Source: Streptomyces adustus
GTDB lineage: Bacteria; Actinomycetota; Actinomycetes; Streptomycetales; Streptomycetaceae
Direction: 5' to 3'
Assembly (NCBI RefSeq): GCF_009377175.1
Contig: NZ_VJZD01000009.1
Location: 1 to 64,000 of the forward strand
DNA: 64,000 bases
Below, in pieces: positions 7,729 through 17,787 of this stretch (the first letter of the stretch is position 1; the number at the start of each line of letters is the position of its first letter). The position numbers were made by a program, and so were the translations under genes. The notes under the pieces are model-generated. The model had not been told where the DNA came from. It did no database searches and saw only the letters and a list, made by a program, of their open reading frames with translations.

Positions 7729-8930
7729 ACGGCTCTCCTTGCGGTGCGGCTGTCGGCCGGGGCGTCGGTGCGTCCCCGGCGCGGCAGGTAGACCAGCGCT
7801 TCGGTACCGACGAAGCGCAGGACGAACGTCGTCACCAGCGCCAGGGCGGTGGCGGACAGCGCCCCCATCCCGAACCGGTCGACGAACAGGGCGATCAGCG
7901 GAATGCGCAGCACGAGGTCGGCGTTGGCCAGCAGCGCGAACCGGCCGACGCGGTCCCACCAGCGCCGGTGCGAGCGCCGGTCGCGGAACAGCAGATGCTC
8001 GATGAGCAGGAAGTTCCAGGCGACGCCGAACTGGTTGGCGAGGATCTCCGCGGGGACGTAGTGCATTCCCGCGGCGGTCAGCGCCCCCAGGGCGAGCAGG
8101 TTGGGGACGAAGCCGGTGGCGCCGATCAGCCCGAAGCCGACCATGCGGGCCACCGGCGAGGCGGTGCGCAGGCCGACCAGATGGCGCAGGAAGCGCAGGC
8201 CCTCCTGCGCGCTGGACTTGGACTCGCCCGCGAACCGGTCCTGGAAGACGAAGGGCACCTCGGTGACCTGGCGGGGGCGGCTGCGCACGGCGAGTTCGAG
8301 GAGGATCTTGTAGCCGAGCGGCTTGAGGACGTCGGCGGTGACCGCGCTGCGGCGGATGGCGAAGAAGCCGCTCATGGGGTCGCTGATGCCGTGCAGCCGG
8401 CGCGGGAACAGCGACTTGGTCAGCCAGGTCGCCCCGCGCGAGACGGCCACCCGGTAGCTGCCCGCGAGCCCGGCCCGGCTGCCGCCCTTGATGTAGCGGG
8501 AGGCGACGACGAGCCCGGCGTGCGCCCGCTCGCCGGTGGCGACCAGCTCCGGCACCAGGGACGGCGGATGCTGGCAGTCGCCGTCCATGACGACGATCCA
8601 GTCCGAACCGGCCGCCCTGAGGCCCTCGACGACCGCCCCGCCGAGCCCGCCGACCGGCTCGTCCCGGTGCAGCACGGTCACCGGGAACGGGCAGTCCTCG
8701 GCCGCCGCGCGGATGACCTCGGGGGTGTCGTCGGTGGAGTCGTCCACGAAGACGACCTCGCAGGGTAGCCGGGCCGGCACCGACTCGGTGATCAGGTGCA
8801 GCAGCCGGCGGACGTTGGCGGACTCGTTGAACGTCGGTACGACGATGGTGACGGCGCCGGGCTCCGGGACCTCCGCGGCCTGTACGACCGGGTCGCCCAG
8901 CTCGCCGGGGACGGTGTGCTCATGGCTCAT
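7725..8930 (-). CDS. GT2 (dolichyl/polyprenyl-phosphate sugar synthase-like) glycosyltransferase with GtrA membrane domain
   Basis: 401 aa. Residues about 25-260 are a GT-A family 2 domain close to dolichol-phosphate mannose synthase: VTIVVPTFNESANVRRLL, VVFVDDSTDDTPEVI, and the catalytic WIVVMDGDCQHPP with its DxD. Residues about 275-395 are a four-helix GtrA-like membrane domain. Such enzymes transfer a sugar from NDP-sugar to polyprenyl phosphate at the cytoplasmic face, and GtrA-type domains are linked to flipping or anchoring. It would supply the lipid-linked sugar used by the adjacent GT39-type enzyme. Its start (ATG 8930) overlaps the upstream stop as ATGA, and its stop overlaps the oxidase start. 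Confidence 0.9.
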   Translation of the reverse strand: MSHEHTVPGELGDPVVQAAEVPEPGAVTIVVPTFNESANVRRLLHLITESVPARLPCEVVFVDDSTDDTPEVIRAAAEDCPFPVTVLHRDEPVGGLGGAVVEGLRAAGSDWIVVMDGDCQHPPSLVPELVATGERAHAGLVVASRYIKGGSRAGLAGSYRVAVSRGATWLTKSLFPRRLHGISDPMSGFFAIRRSAVTADVLKPLGYKILLELAVRSRPRQVTEVPFVFQDRFAGESKSSAQEGLRFLRHLVGLRTASPVARMVGFGLIGATGFVPNLLALGALTAAGMHYVPAEILANQFGVAWNFLLIEHLLFRDRRSHRRWWDRVGRFALLANADLVLRIPLIALFVDRFGMGALSATALALVTTFVLRFVGTEALVYLPRRGRTDAPADSRTARRAV

Positions 8931-10576
8931 CGCGGGCCTCCGGCGACGGTCTCGATCTGGCGGATCTCGATGCGGTCCTCGCCGGTGCCGAAGGTGGCGA
9001 CCGGTGTCGAGTGCCGCAGGGCGTCCTGGACGGCGGGCAGATCGGCGGCGTCGCGCCGTACGGTCGGCGAGGCGACCACGTAGTCGAGGTCCCGCCAGCC
9101 GTGCGGCATCGTCCTGGTCACCGCGGGGTCGAGGTCGGCCTTGTAGAACCAGATCACGCCCAGGCCGGGCCGGTACCCGGCGTGCACCAGGTCCAGCCAG
9201 AGCGCGTCGTCGACCAGGACCCGGGTGCCGGCGGGGTCGGCCACCTCGGTGCTCAGCCACCGGGACGCGGCCCGGTAGGGGGCGTTGGCGTCCGCGGTGA
9301 CGGCGGTGCGGTCGCCGTCGTACCACCGCGGGACCACATAGGCCCCGGCGGCGAGGACCAGGACCGCGGCGAGAGCGTACCGGCCGCCGGTGACGTACCG
9401 GTTCTCGCCCTCGCCGCGCCGTCGGCGCAGCACGGCGTGGGCGACCGACGCGGTGGCGCCGGCCAGGACCAGGGCGAGGAACGGCAGGGCCCCGATGACG
9501 TACATCGCGGGCAGGTAGCCGCTGGGGCGCATCGCGACCAGGGCGAGGACGGCGACCGCGAGGGCCGGTCCGGCCAGTGCGCGGGCGGTGACCGACCAGC
9601 GCCAGGTGGCCAGCAGCAGGACCGCGCCGGCCAGGCCGCCCAGGGGCAGCACCCGGTCGTAGTACAACCAGGAGTGCAGCACGCCGTACGAGCCGCTGCC
9701 CGGGTCCAGGATGAAGCCCGAACCGGGCCTGGACATCTGGTACTTGATGCCGTCCCAGAGCGAGACATGCCCGCCGCCGGGGAACAGCTCGCCCTTGAGC
9801 AGGGCGAAGAGGGGGTACGAGAAGCCGATCAGGACGCAGGCGGTGACGGCGCCGGTGAGCGCGAACTTGCGGGTGTCTCGGTGTCCGTGGCGCCACATGG
9901 TGACGACCACGGCGGGCAGGACGACGAGCATCGTCTCCTTGGTGAGCACGGCCGCCGCGGCCGCGATCCCCGCGCCGAAGTGGTGCCAGAGATGCCGGCT
10001 CGGGGAGGCGGCGAGGCAGAACGCCAGCAGCGTCCACATCACGGCGAGGTTGTCGAGGAAGATCTCGCGCTGGAGGACGACGGACAGCGGGGAGAGCCCG
10101 AACAGGGCCATGCCGAGCCCGGCGGCCCAGCGCGGCAGGGCGAGCCGCCGGGCGAGGACGAAGACCAGTACGGCGCTGACCGCGCTGACGGCCAGCATCA
10201 CCAGCCGCATCGAGCCGACGGTCATCGAGCCGGGGCTGACCAGGGACGGGATCCAGGTGAGCAGGGCGATCTGGATCCAGCCCAGGGGCGGGTGGTCGTA
10301 CCAGTAGGTGTAGTGGGCCAGGCCCCGGCCCTCCTGGACGGCCCAGGCCTGGGCGAGGTAGGTGCCCTCGTCGTCGCTGAGGGTCGGGTAGTCGGCGATG
10401 TTCCAGCCCTGCACGACGAGGATCGCCACGAGGAGCACACCGCACAGCAGAAGGTCGGGGCGGGACGACCGCAGCCGCCTGGGCGGCTCCGTGCGGTCGG
10501 TCGGACGGGTCGTGGGCGCAGGCCGGCGCTGCGCGGGGACCTTGGCTGCGGTCACCGCGGGAAGGGTGGAGGTCAC
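8927..10576 (-). CDS. GT39/ArnT-type integral membrane glycosyltransferase
   Basis: 549 aa GT-C fold membrane protein. After a basic Pro-rich cytosolic tail and TM1 the first external loop has PTLSDDEGTYLAQAW, the Asp/Glu motif that binds lipid-linked sugar in PMT/ArnT enzymes, followed by YWYDHPPLGWIQ and QREIFLDNLAVMW. About ten further hydrophobic segments and a soluble C-terminal domain complete it. It should transfer sugar from a polyprenyl-phosphate donor to an acceptor outside the membrane. It starts at GTG 10576 (GTGA overlap with the upstream GT2) and ends in ATGA overlap with the next GT. Acceptor unknown; protein or a glycan backbone is possible. Confidence 0.9.
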   Translation of the reverse strand: MTSTLPAVTAAKVPAQRRPAPTTRPTDRTEPPRRLRSSRPDLLLCGVLLVAILVVQGWNIADYPTLSDDEGTYLAQAWAVQEGRGLAHYTYWYDHPPLGWIQIALLTWIPSLVSPGSMTVGSMRLVMLAVSAVSAVLVFVLARRLALPRWAAGLGMALFGLSPLSVVLQREIFLDNLAVMWTLLAFCLAASPSRHLWHHFGAGIAAAAAVLTKETMLVVLPAVVVTMWRHGHRDTRKFALTGAVTACVLIGFSYPLFALLKGELFPGGGHVSLWDGIKYQMSRPGSGFILDPGSGSYGVLHSWLYYDRVLPLGGLAGAVLLLATWRWSVTARALAGPALAVAVLALVAMRPSGYLPAMYVIGALPFLALVLAGATASVAHAVLRRRRGEGENRYVTGGRYALAAVLVLAAGAYVVPRWYDGDRTAVTADANAPYRAASRWLSTEVADPAGTRVLVDDALWLDLVHAGYRPGLGVIWFYKADLDPAVTRTMPHGWRDLDYVVASPTVRRDAADLPAVQDALRHSTPVATFGTGEDRIEIRQIETVAGGPR

Positions 10577-11862
10577 GCGGGGACGTCCTCTCGGATCACT
10601 TCGGATGCGGTGAGATGCGCGCCGACATGAGAGGTCAGTTCCCAGTCGTTGCGGCCGCGGTGCTCGCGCCACACGGCGCGCATGGCGGCCCCGGCGAGGA
10701 GGACCTGGTAGAAGGGCCCGCCCACGATGAGCTTCAGGTAGTGGACGAGGCGGACGCGCAGGCCGTACTGCTTGCCGAAGTCGTGCAGTCCGACGACCTC
10801 GAAGACGAAGGTGACCAGGGCCGTGACGGCCGGGAGGAAGGTGACGAAGGCGATCCCGACGGGCACGTCGAGGAAGAGCGCGATGGCCACGTTGAGCGGG
10901 ATGATGACGCCGGAGAAGGCCTGGAGGAACGGCGTCATGAGGGTGTAGCGAGCCAGCAGCCGCTGTCCGAAGCCCGGGAGCTGCTTCCAGTCCTTCTTCC
11001 GGTAGACCTGGAGGAAGCCCTGGTTCCAGCGGGTGCGCTGCTTCAGCAGCGACATCAGCGAGCCCGGGGTCTCCTCCCGGGTCACCATCGCGGAGTCGTA
11101 GGCGACGACGACCTTCTTGCCGACGCTGGACAGCCGCACCCCCAGGTCGCAGTCCTCGGCCAGGCACTCGGGGTCCCAGCCGTCGGCCTCGCGCAGCACG
11201 TCGGTGCGCACGAAGACGGTGTTGCCGCCGAGCGGGATGAATCCCTTCTGCGCGTGCAGGTGCAGCCGGGAGCGGAACCAGAAGAAGTACTCCAGGCAGT
11301 TGCGCAGGCTGTACCAGCTGGAGTGGAAGTTGATCAGCTGCACCCCGCCCTGGACGACGTCCGCGCCGGTGCTGCGGAACGCGTGGTCGACGTGGGCGAG
11401 CAGTTCGGGGTGGACCTGGTCCTCGGCGTCGAAGACCCCCACGACATCGCCGCGGCAGTGCGGCAGCGCCGTGTTCATGGCCTTGGGCTTGTTCTTCTTC
11501 TCGTGGGTGTCGACGACCACCCGCACCCGTGGATCGCGCCGCGCAGCCTGCTCGGCGACCGCCGTGGTCTCCGGGTCGTCGTGCCCGACGATGACGATGA
11601 TCTCGAAGTCGGTGTGGGTCGATTCCAGCAGCCGTTGGATGGTGTGGTCCAGCACGGCCTGTTCGTGCCGGGCCGGCAGCAGCAGCGAGAAGGAGAGGTG
11701 CTCGCCCCCGTCCGGTCTGCTGAAGCGGGTGGAGGCCAGCACTTCGGGCGTACGCCACGCGTGCATCTGCCACCACAGGGTGAAGGCGGCCATCCAGAAC
11801 AGTGCCAGTGAAACGGCAGCGATGAAGACAGACGTCAGCAACAGATCCCCCCGGATCCCCAT
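10573..11862 (-). CDS. Processive GT2 glycosyltransferase (cellulose/hyaluronan synthase-like)
   Basis: 429 aa inner-membrane polysaccharide synthase candidate and first gene of the operon. One N-terminal TM, a GT-A catalytic domain (about 55-310), then three or four C-terminal TMs. All processive-synthase motifs are visible: the substrate Asp region VVVDTHEKKNKPKAMN, FDAEDQVHP (DxD), AEDCDLGVRL (ED) and QRTRWNQG (QxxRW). It lacks a PilZ domain and is shorter than the Streptomyces CslA that partners GlxA, so it is a different system. ATG 11862 follows an AGGGGG Shine-Dalgarno. An 11-bp inverted repeat pairs the leader with codons 4-7, which may restrain translation. Confidence 0.92.
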   Translation of the reverse strand: MGIRGDLLLTSVFIAAVSLALFWMAAFTLWWQMHAWRTPEVLASTRFSRPDGGEHLSFSLLLPARHEQAVLDHTIQRLLESTHTDFEIIVIVGHDDPETTAVAEQAARRDPRVRVVVDTHEKKNKPKAMNTALPHCRGDVVGVFDAEDQVHPELLAHVDHAFRSTGADVVQGGVQLINFHSSWYSLRNCLEYFFWFRSRLHLHAQKGFIPLGGNTVFVRTDVLREADGWDPECLAEDCDLGVRLSSVGKKVVVAYDSAMVTREETPGSLMSLLKQRTRWNQGFLQVYRKKDWKQLPGFGQRLLARYTLMTPFLQAFSGVIIPLNVAIALFLDVPVGIAFVTFLPAVTALVTFVFEVVGLHDFGKQYGLRVRLVHYLKLIVGGPFYQVLLAGAAMRAVWREHRGRNDWELTSHVGAHLTASEVIREDVPA

Positions 11863-11926
11863 AGCCCCCTGTCGCGACGGGGAGTCACTACCGTCGCGTT
11901 ACTGTGCAGAGACTAGGGGGGATCTG
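11842..11926 (-). promoter_or_regulatory. Leader inverted repeat covering the start of the glycan operon
   Basis: On the minus strand CAGATCCCCCC (11926-11916) is exactly complementary to GGGGGGATCTG (11852-11842), which lies in codons 4-7 of the GT2 gene. The 63-nt loop holds the Shine-Dalgarno sequence and ATG. Pairing in the mRNA could limit ribosome entry to the whole coupled operon. Confidence 0.45.
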
Positions 11927-12044
11927 TGAAGTTCATGCGCTCTTCCGATAAATAGCATGTTTCGGAATGACGGCACCACTAGCCGGACGTGTCCGAACAG
12001 ATACCCAATTGGGCCCTGTCGGAACCAACGTCCCACGGCATGTT

Positions 12045-14078
12045 TCAGCCGCTCAGCGCCTCGCGCAGCCGCTCCTTTTCGGTCGTCGGGGCGTCGCACG
12101 TGAAGTTACGGCAGACGTACGCCGTCGCCTCGCCGCCGACCAGCGGCCGGTCGGACAGCAGCGGGAACTCGTCACTCTCCGCGGTCCCGACGGCGACCAC
12201 GGCACCGGGGGCGGTGCCCAGAAGTGCCGTACGGTGCAGGGCCCGGGTCGCCGGATCGTCGAGCGCCGGGCCGACGATCGCGACCTCCCGCGGTCCGTCC
12301 AGCAGCGCCTCGGCGACCGCGAGTCCCCAGCCGATGAAGCGCGGCACCCGCGGACCGAGCGCCTTCACCACGCCCAACGCCCGCTGTGCCGCCGCCCGGT
12401 GGGGCTCGGAGCCGGTCTGCGCCGCGTAGCCCAGCAGGGCGCCCGCCGCGGCCGTCCAGCCGGACGGGGTGGCGTTGTCGGTCGGATCCTGCGGGCGGCG
12501 GATCAGCTTCTCGGCGTCGACCGCGGTGTCGAACAGGGCACCCGACCCGGGGTCGACGAATCCGGCCAGCACGTGGTCGAGGAGCAGCCCGGCGAATTCG
12601 AGCCACACCCCCTCGCCGGTCACCGACGCCAGCGCGAGGAAGCCCTCGGCGACATCGGCGTAGTCCTCCAGCACTCCCGCGTTCGCGCCGGTCCGGCCGT
12701 CCTTGCTGGTGCGGGAGAGCCGTGCGTGCTCGTCCAGGTGCAGCCGCACCAGGAGATCGGCGGCGGAGACGGCGGCCTCGACCAGGTCGGGGCGGTCGAA
12801 GTAGGCGCCGGTCTCGGCGAGGGCGGCGATCGCGAGCCCGTTCCAGGCGGCGACGACCTTGTCGTCCCGGCCCGGCGCGGGCCGCAGGCCCCGGGCCGCG
12901 AACAGCCGGGTCCGGACCGAGGCGACCTTCTCCGCGTCGAACACACCCTCCTGCTGGGGAAGTTGCAGCACGGAGGCGCCCTCCTCGAAGGTCCCCTCCG
13001 CGGTCACCCCGAAGTAGGCGGCGGCCAGTTCGGCGTCCTGCTCCCCGAGCACCTCGGCGAGCTGCGCGGGCGTCCACACGTAGTACGCGCCCTCGACGTG
13101 GCGACCGTTGCCGTCGTCGCTGTCGGCGTCGAGCGCGGAGGCGAACCCGCCCTCGTCCGTGCGCAGTTCACGCACCATGAAGTCGGCCGTCTCCAGCGCC
13201 ACCCGCCGGGCCGACTCCGAGCCGGTGGTCCGCCACAGATGCGCATAAACTCGACACAAAAGCGCATTATCGTAGAGCATCTTCTCAAAATGGGGCACAA
13301 CCCAGTCCCGGTCCACGGAGTACCGGGCGAAACCGCCGCCCAACTGGTCGTAGATACCGCCACGGGCCATCCGCTCACAGGTGTCCTGCGCCATCTGGAG
13401 CGCGCCCTCGGAGCCGGTACGGGCATGGTGGCGCAGCAGGAACTCGACCACCATGGACGGCGGGAACTTGGGCGCCCCGCCGAACCCGCCGCGCCGGGCG
13501 TCGTACTCCCGGGTGAGCGCGAGCAGCGCCTGCGCGAGCTCCTCGTCGCCCGGGGTCCGCGCGTCGCCGTAGGAGATCTCCCGTGCCGCCAGGTCCCGCA
13601 CGATCTTCCCGGCGACCTCCGCGACCTCGTCCCGCCGCTCGGTCCAGGCGCCGTGCACCCCCTCCAGCACCTGCCGGAAGGACGGCATGCCCTGCCGGGG
13701 CACGGGCGGGAAGTAGGTCCCGAAGTAGAAGGGCTCGCCGTCCGGCATCAGGAAGACCGTCATGGGCCAGCCGCCCTGCCCGGTCGCCGCCTGCACGGCC
13801 TCCATGTAGACGGCGTCGACGTCGGGCCGCTCCTCGCGGTCGACCTTGACGTTGACGAAGTGCTCGTTCATATAGGCGGCGGTCCGCTCGTCCTCGAAGG
13901 ACTCGTGCGCCATGACGTGACACCAGTGACAGGCGCTGTAGCCGACGCTCAGCAGCACCGGCCTGCCGCTCGTACGGGCCTCCTCGAAGGCCTCGGCCGA
14001 CCACGGCCACCAGTCCACGGGGTTGTCGGCGTGCTGGAGCAGATACGGGGACGTCTCATGAGCCAGGCGGTTCGGCAT
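12045..14078 (-). CDS. YyaL/SPATA20-type thioredoxin-domain protein (DUF255)
   Basis: 677 aa cytosolic protein. An N-terminal thioredoxin-like DUF255 domain (about 1-165) has [20 protein letters not shown], the CxxC-type motif SACHWCHVM, and [16 protein letters not shown]. The remainder (about 180-670) is an alpha/alpha six-barrel of the glycosidase-like superfamily ([29 protein letters not shown]). It is widespread from bacteria to mammals (YyaL, spermatogenesis-associated protein 20), but the biochemical function is not settled. ATG 14078 is chosen because homologues begin [17 protein letters not shown]; ATG 14087, three codons earlier, has GTACTGGGGC just upstream and is possible. Length fits the family. 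Its promoter region is shared with the divergent STAND gene. Confidence 0.92.
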   Translation of the reverse strand: MPNRLAHETSPYLLQHADNPVDWWPWSAEAFEEARTSGRPVLLSVGYSACHWCHVMAHESFEDERTAAYMNEHFVNVKVDREERPDVDAVYMEAVQAATGQGGWPMTVFLMPDGEPFYFGTYFPPVPRQGMPSFRQVLEGVHGAWTERRDEVAEVAGKIVRDLAAREISYGDARTPGDEELAQALLALTREYDARRGGFGGAPKFPPSMVVEFLLRHHARTGSEGALQMAQDTCERMARGGIYDQLGGGFARYSVDRDWVVPHFEKMLYDNALLCRVYAHLWRTTGSESARRVALETADFMVRELRTDEGGFASALDADSDDGNGRHVEGAYYVWTPAQLAEVLGEQDAELAAAYFGVTAEGTFEEGASVLQLPQQEGVFDAEKVASVRTRLFAARGLRPAPGRDDKVVAAWNGLAIAALAETGAYFDRPDLVEAAVSAADLLVRLHLDEHARLSRTSKDGRTGANAGVLEDYADVAEGFLALASVTGEGVWLEFAGLLLDHVLAGFVDPGSGALFDTAVDAEKLIRRPQDPTDNATPSGWTAAAGALLGYAAQTGSEPHRAAAQRALGVVKALGPRVPRFIGWGLAVAEALLDGPREVAIVGPALDDPATRALHRTALLGTAPGAVVAVGTAESDEFPLLSDRPLVGGEATAYVCRNFTCDAPTTEKERLREALSG

Positions 14079-14239
14079 GGAGTCCATCCTGCCCCAGTAC
14101 CCCCCGATCCACGGACAGCGCCGATACGGCGCGGCCCACCGCCGCAGCGGCGGCGGGCCGTCGGCCCTCTCCCCTCCACTCCTCATCCGCCGCACACTTG
14201 ACCACGAGGCACACCGTCGCCGCCGGAGGGGGACCTGGC

Positions 14240-17200
14240 ATGAGGGACAGTCACAGGGTGGAGGCCGAGCAGCTGATCGTGCGGGCCGTCGAGGAGGAGG
14301 TACGGCGCTCGGGCGGCCGTGCCAACGGACAGGTCCTGCTCACCCGGGCCCGCGCCGCGCTCGACACCATGGCACAGACGGCCGCCGAGGAGTACGCGGC
14401 CTACACCCGCGCCCTCGACGAGGCACACGCCGGACAGCTCACCTTCGGACAGCGCTACGCCCGCGAGGGCGGGGCAACACCCCTGCTGGTGGCGGCCGTC
14501 GCCGCGGTCGCGGCCGCGGTCGGCGATCTGGCCCTGGGCACCGGCGCGGGCACGGCGCTGGCCGCGGGCGCCGTCGTCGGGGTCGCGGGCGCGGCGGCGA
14601 CCGTCGTGAAGGTGGCCGGTTCCCATCTGCCGGCCGCCCACCACCGGGCGGGAGCCGTGGGCCAGCCCGGCGGCCCGGAACAGCTGAGGTTGCAGTGGCT
14701 GACGGCACTGGAGGTACGCGGGATCCGTCCGTTCCTGGACCAGCAGCGGGTGCTGAGCGCCTCCACCGGCCCGAAGAAGAAGACGGGCCCGCAGCTGCGC
14801 GGGACGGACAAGAGCGCGGCCGCGCGCGGCCGCAGCGTGCTGGGCCAGTCCTTCGGTCAACTGCCGGATGCCGACGGCCCGTTCGCGGGACGGCGGACGG
14901 AGCTTGCGCAGCTGAGGCAGTGGGTGCAGGCGGCCCGCGCCAGCTCGGAGACCCGGCCGACGGTCGTCGTGCTGCACGGGGCGCCCGGCAGCGGTCGTAC
15001 CACCCTCGCGGTCCGTGCCGCCCACGACCTGAAGGACCAGTTCCGGGGCGCGTGCGTGGTCGATCTGCGCGGCGACAGCGCGCAGGAACCGCCGCTGCCC
15101 ACCCGGGACGCGCTGCTGCATCTGCTCAACCGGCTCGGTGCGCCCCGCGAGCAGCTGCTGTTCCGGGAGCGCGTCTCCCCCGAACAGCAGGTCAAACGGC
15201 TGACCGAGCTCTACCACCAGCATCTGACCGGACTGCCCGTCACCGTGATCCTGGACGACGCCTGCGACCCCGAGCAGATCCGCACGCTGGTCCCCGAGCG
15301 CTCCGACAGCCTGGTGCTGGTCACCGCCCGCGAGCCGCTGGAGCTGCCCGCCGAGCTGACCGCCTGGGTGCACCGGCTGCCGGTACGGGCCCTGGACGCG
15401 GCGGGCGCGGAAGAACTGCTCGGGGCGGCCGCCCAGGACAACTCGGGCCCCTACGACGCCGAATCGGCCGACCTGATAAGCCGGTTGTGCGGCGCGCTGC
15501 CGTTGGCCCTGCGGATCGCGGGCTCCGCGCTCGGCCCGCGCTCGCCCCGGCAGCTCGCCACCGACCTGAGCGCGTACGGTCCGGTCGAACCGGTCGAGCG
15601 GGTGCTGTGGCTGCGCTACACCGACCAGCCGGACCCGGCCCGCAGGCTGCTCAGACGGCTGGCCCTGGCCGGCCGGGCCTCGCTCGGCGCGGCGGCGGCC
15701 GCCGCGCTGCTGGCCACCGATCGGCAGGAGGCCACCCAGCAGCTCGTGGCGCTCGCCCGGGCGGGCCTGATCGACCACGTCCGCGGCGATCGCTACCGGC
15801 TGCACGACCTGGTCCGCTCCTTCGCCCAGGCCCGCCTCCTCGACGAGGAGGAACCGGCCGAGCGCACGGCCGCGCAGGAACGCCTGATCGTCAGCTACGC
15901 CGAGCTGGCCGACTCGGTGCTGCGGCTCGTCGACGGCAACATGTCCACCCGCTCGGACCGCTTCAACCCGCACGGCTTCACCTCCCTCGACGAGGCGCTG
16001 CGCTGGCTGGACGACGAGTCGAGCTTCATCACCGCGACCCTGCGGCACGCGGAGGGCGTGGACCAGGCGGCGGTGCAGAACCTGCTCGGCGCGCTGTGCG
16101 ACTACTGCCTGCTGCGCGGCGACCTCTACCGGCTGGGCGAGATCAGCGAACTGGCCCAGTCCGTCGACCAGGGTCTGCTGGTCCGCTCGGTGCAGTGGCG
16201 TACCGGCATCGCGGCCCGCCAGCTCGGCGAGCTCGACAAGGCCCGTACGACCCTCACGTCCGTCGTCGACCTCTACCGGGAGGCCCACCACGACGCGGGC
16301 GCCGCTCGCGCCCTGTGCTCGCTGGGCATCACGCTGCACCACCAGGGCCTGCTGACCGAGGCGGCGGCACGGCTGCGGGAGGCCCTGGCTCTCCAGGCGG
16401 ATCCCGCGCTCGCCACGGACCGCGCCTGGACCATGCACGCGCTGGCCGCCGTGGAACGCGACCGCGCCCACCTCGCCGAGGCCCTCGACCTGCTGACCCG
16501 CTCGCTGGTGCTGCACCGTGAGGGCGGTTCCGTGCACGGCGAGGCGTGGGCCCACTTCCAGCTCGGCCAGCTGGGGCTGCGCATGGGCGACGTACCGCGC
16601 GCGGAGGCGGAACTCGGCAAGGCCCTGGACCTGTACGGCCGGACCGGCGACGCCCGCGGCGAGGCCTGGGCGCTGACCCAGCTGGCGCGGGCCCGGCTGG
16701 TGGCCGGTGACCCCTCGCCCGCGGTGGACGGCCTGCGCCGGGCGGCCGCCCGGCACCGCGACAACGAGGACGCCCGCGGCGAGGCCTGGACCCTCTACTA
16801 CCTCGGCCAGTCGCTGGAGGAGACCGGCGACCTGGACCGCGCGGTGCGCGCGCTGGAGCGCTCCCGCACGATGTTCTCCCGGATGCGCGACGTCTACGGC
16901 CTGGCCTGCGCCCGCCACCACTCGGCCCGGGTGACCCGGGACCAGCGCGCCGCGCAGACCGGCTCGCTGCGCAACTCCGGCTTCGCCCGCCAGCTGCTCG
17001 TCGACGCCCGCGCCGACTTCCAGCGCATCGGCGTCGCCCACGGGGAGGCCTGGACCTGCCTGGAGCTGGCGGTCGTCGACGCGGGCAACGCCCGGGACCG
17101 GCAGGCCCTGGCCCTGTGCGAGGAGGCCGCCGCCCTGTTCGCCTCGTACGGCGATCTGCGCGGTGCCGACTGGGCCGCCTTCCTGCGCTGCACCCTGCTG

Positions 17201-17443
17201 CCGCACACCGAGCCCGACGGCGCCGAGGCCGCCCTCCGGGAGGTGACCCGCCTCGCCGGCTCGGGCCACCCGCTGCGCGACGAGAAGCTGGCCGGCAGCC
17301 TGGAGACGTACCGGCTGCTGCTGGAACGCGGCGTGAGCCCGGAGACGGGCTGGCAGGCATGGCGCCTGGGACTGGTCCCGAACCGCCACGCCCGCGAGGT
17401 GATGGGAGTACCGGTACCGGAAGGGACACGAGCCGCGCAGTGA
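14240..17443 (+). CDS. STAND NTPase (NB-ARC-like) with TPR repeats and a hydrophobic N-terminal hairpin
   Basis: 1067 aa. Residues about 74-125 are an Ala/Gly/Val-rich hydrophobic stretch that could form a membrane hairpin. An NB-ARC-like module follows (about 215-560): Walker [12 protein letters not shown] (about 246), Walker [10 protein letters not shown] (about 335), a GxP-type [12 protein letters not shown] (about 417) and an HD-box [10 protein letters not shown]. From about 600 to 990 there are AfsR-like TPRs, several marked by the repeated ARGEAW signature. There is no SARP or toxin domain, so it is not an AfsR orthologue. STAND proteins are ligand-triggered oligomeric switches; the effector output here is unclear. 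ATG 14240 has GGAGGGGG upstream and is preferred over GTG/ATG codons further upstream. Confidence 0.85.
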   Translation: MRDSHRVEAEQLIVRAVEEEVRRSGGRANGQVLLTRARAALDTMAQTAAEEYAAYTRALDEAHAGQLTFGQRYAREGGATPLLVAAVAAVAAAVGDLALGTGAGTALAAGAVVGVAGAAATVVKVAGSHLPAAHHRAGAVGQPGGPEQLRLQWLTALEVRGIRPFLDQQRVLSASTGPKKKTGPQLRGTDKSAAARGRSVLGQSFGQLPDADGPFAGRRTELAQLRQWVQAARASSETRPTVVVLHGAPGSGRTTLAVRAAHDLKDQFRGACVVDLRGDSAQEPPLPTRDALLHLLNRLGAPREQLLFRERVSPEQQVKRLTELYHQHLTGLPVTVILDDACDPEQIRTLVPERSDSLVLVTAREPLELPAELTAWVHRLPVRALDAAGAEELLGAAAQDNSGPYDAESADLISRLCGALPLALRIAGSALGPRSPRQLATDLSAYGPVEPVERVLWLRYTDQPDPARRLLRRLALAGRASLGAAAAAALLATDRQEATQQLVALARAGLIDHVRGDRYRLHDLVRSFAQARLLDEEEPAERTAAQERLIVSYAELADSVLRLVDGNMSTRSDRFNPHGFTSLDEALRWLDDESSFITATLRHAEGVDQAAVQNLLGALCDYCLLRGDLYRLGEISELAQSVDQGLLVRSVQWRTGIAARQLGELDKARTTLTSVVDLYREAHHDAGAARALCSLGITLHHQGLLTEAAARLREALALQADPALATDRAWTMHALAAVERDRAHLAEALDLLTRSLVLHREGGSVHGEAWAHFQLGQLGLRMGDVPRAEAELGKALDLYGRTGDARGEAWALTQLARARLVAGDPSPAVDGLRRAAARHRDNEDARGEAWTLYYLGQSLEETGDLDRAVRALERSRTMFSRMRDVYGLACARHHSARVTRDQRAAQTGSLRNSGFARQLLVDARADFQRIGVAHGEAWTCLELAVVDAGNARDRQALALCEEAAALFASYGDLRGADWAAFLRCTLLPHTEPDGAEAALREVTRLAGSGHPLRDEKLAGSLETYRLLLERGVSPETGWQAWRLGLVPNRHAREVMGVPVPEGTRAAQ

Positions 17444-17549
17444 CGCCCGCGGCCCCTGGCGGCCCGCCGGGGGCAGGGGAAGTCCGGGCGTTCCGGGTGT
17501 GGGGCGGCGGGAGCGCCGCCCCTGCCCGGTTTCGGGTGGCCGTGGGTGG

Positions 17550-17786
17550 TCAGCCCTGGTGCGGCTCGGCCCGAGCGGCCGCCGTCGCCCCGGAGTCCGG
17601 GTCCGAGGACTCCTTGAAGTCGACCTTGCCCATGTGCTTGTTCATGGACTTCATCAGGGCCCACACCGCCAGGGCCATCACCGCGAACACGATGAAACCG
17701 AGGACGCCGGGGGTGACCTTGTTCTCGTCGACCTCCTTGGCGAGGGGGACGAGGTGCGTCACTGCCAGACTCACGCTTGCGCTCAT
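17550..17786 (-). CDS. Small single-pass membrane protein next to mca
   Basis: 78 aa, one clear transmembrane helix (VTPGVLGFIVFAVMALAVWAL) followed by a basic KSMNKHMGK and a hydrophilic, acidic tail. I do not recognise a named family, but it sits two bases after the mca stop on the same strand and so is probably co-transcribed. MSASVSLAV at 17786 is chosen; an upstream ATG (17795) would overlap mca by 8 bp. Function unknown. Confidence 0.7.
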   Translation of the reverse strand: MSASVSLAVTHLVPLAKEVDENKVTPGVLGFIVFAVMALAVWALMKSMNKHMGKVDFKESSDPDSGATAAARAEPHQG

Positions 17787-17787
17787 G

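Noticed and set aside
4987-7791. Plus-strand frame of 934 codons over the oxidase gene
   Set aside because: Shadow of the minus-strand copper oxidase, whose motifs and signal peptide are unmistakable.
11899-12099. 66-codon minus-strand frame upstream of the glycan operon
   Set aside because: It spans the promoter/leader region and the end of the YyaL gene, with no ribosome-binding site and no recognisable protein.
14183-17389. Minus-strand frame of more than 1000 codons opposite the STAND NTPase
   Set aside because: It mirrors the third-position GC bias of the plus-strand gene, has no motifs and no Shine-Dalgarno, while the plus strand has Walker motifs and TPRs.
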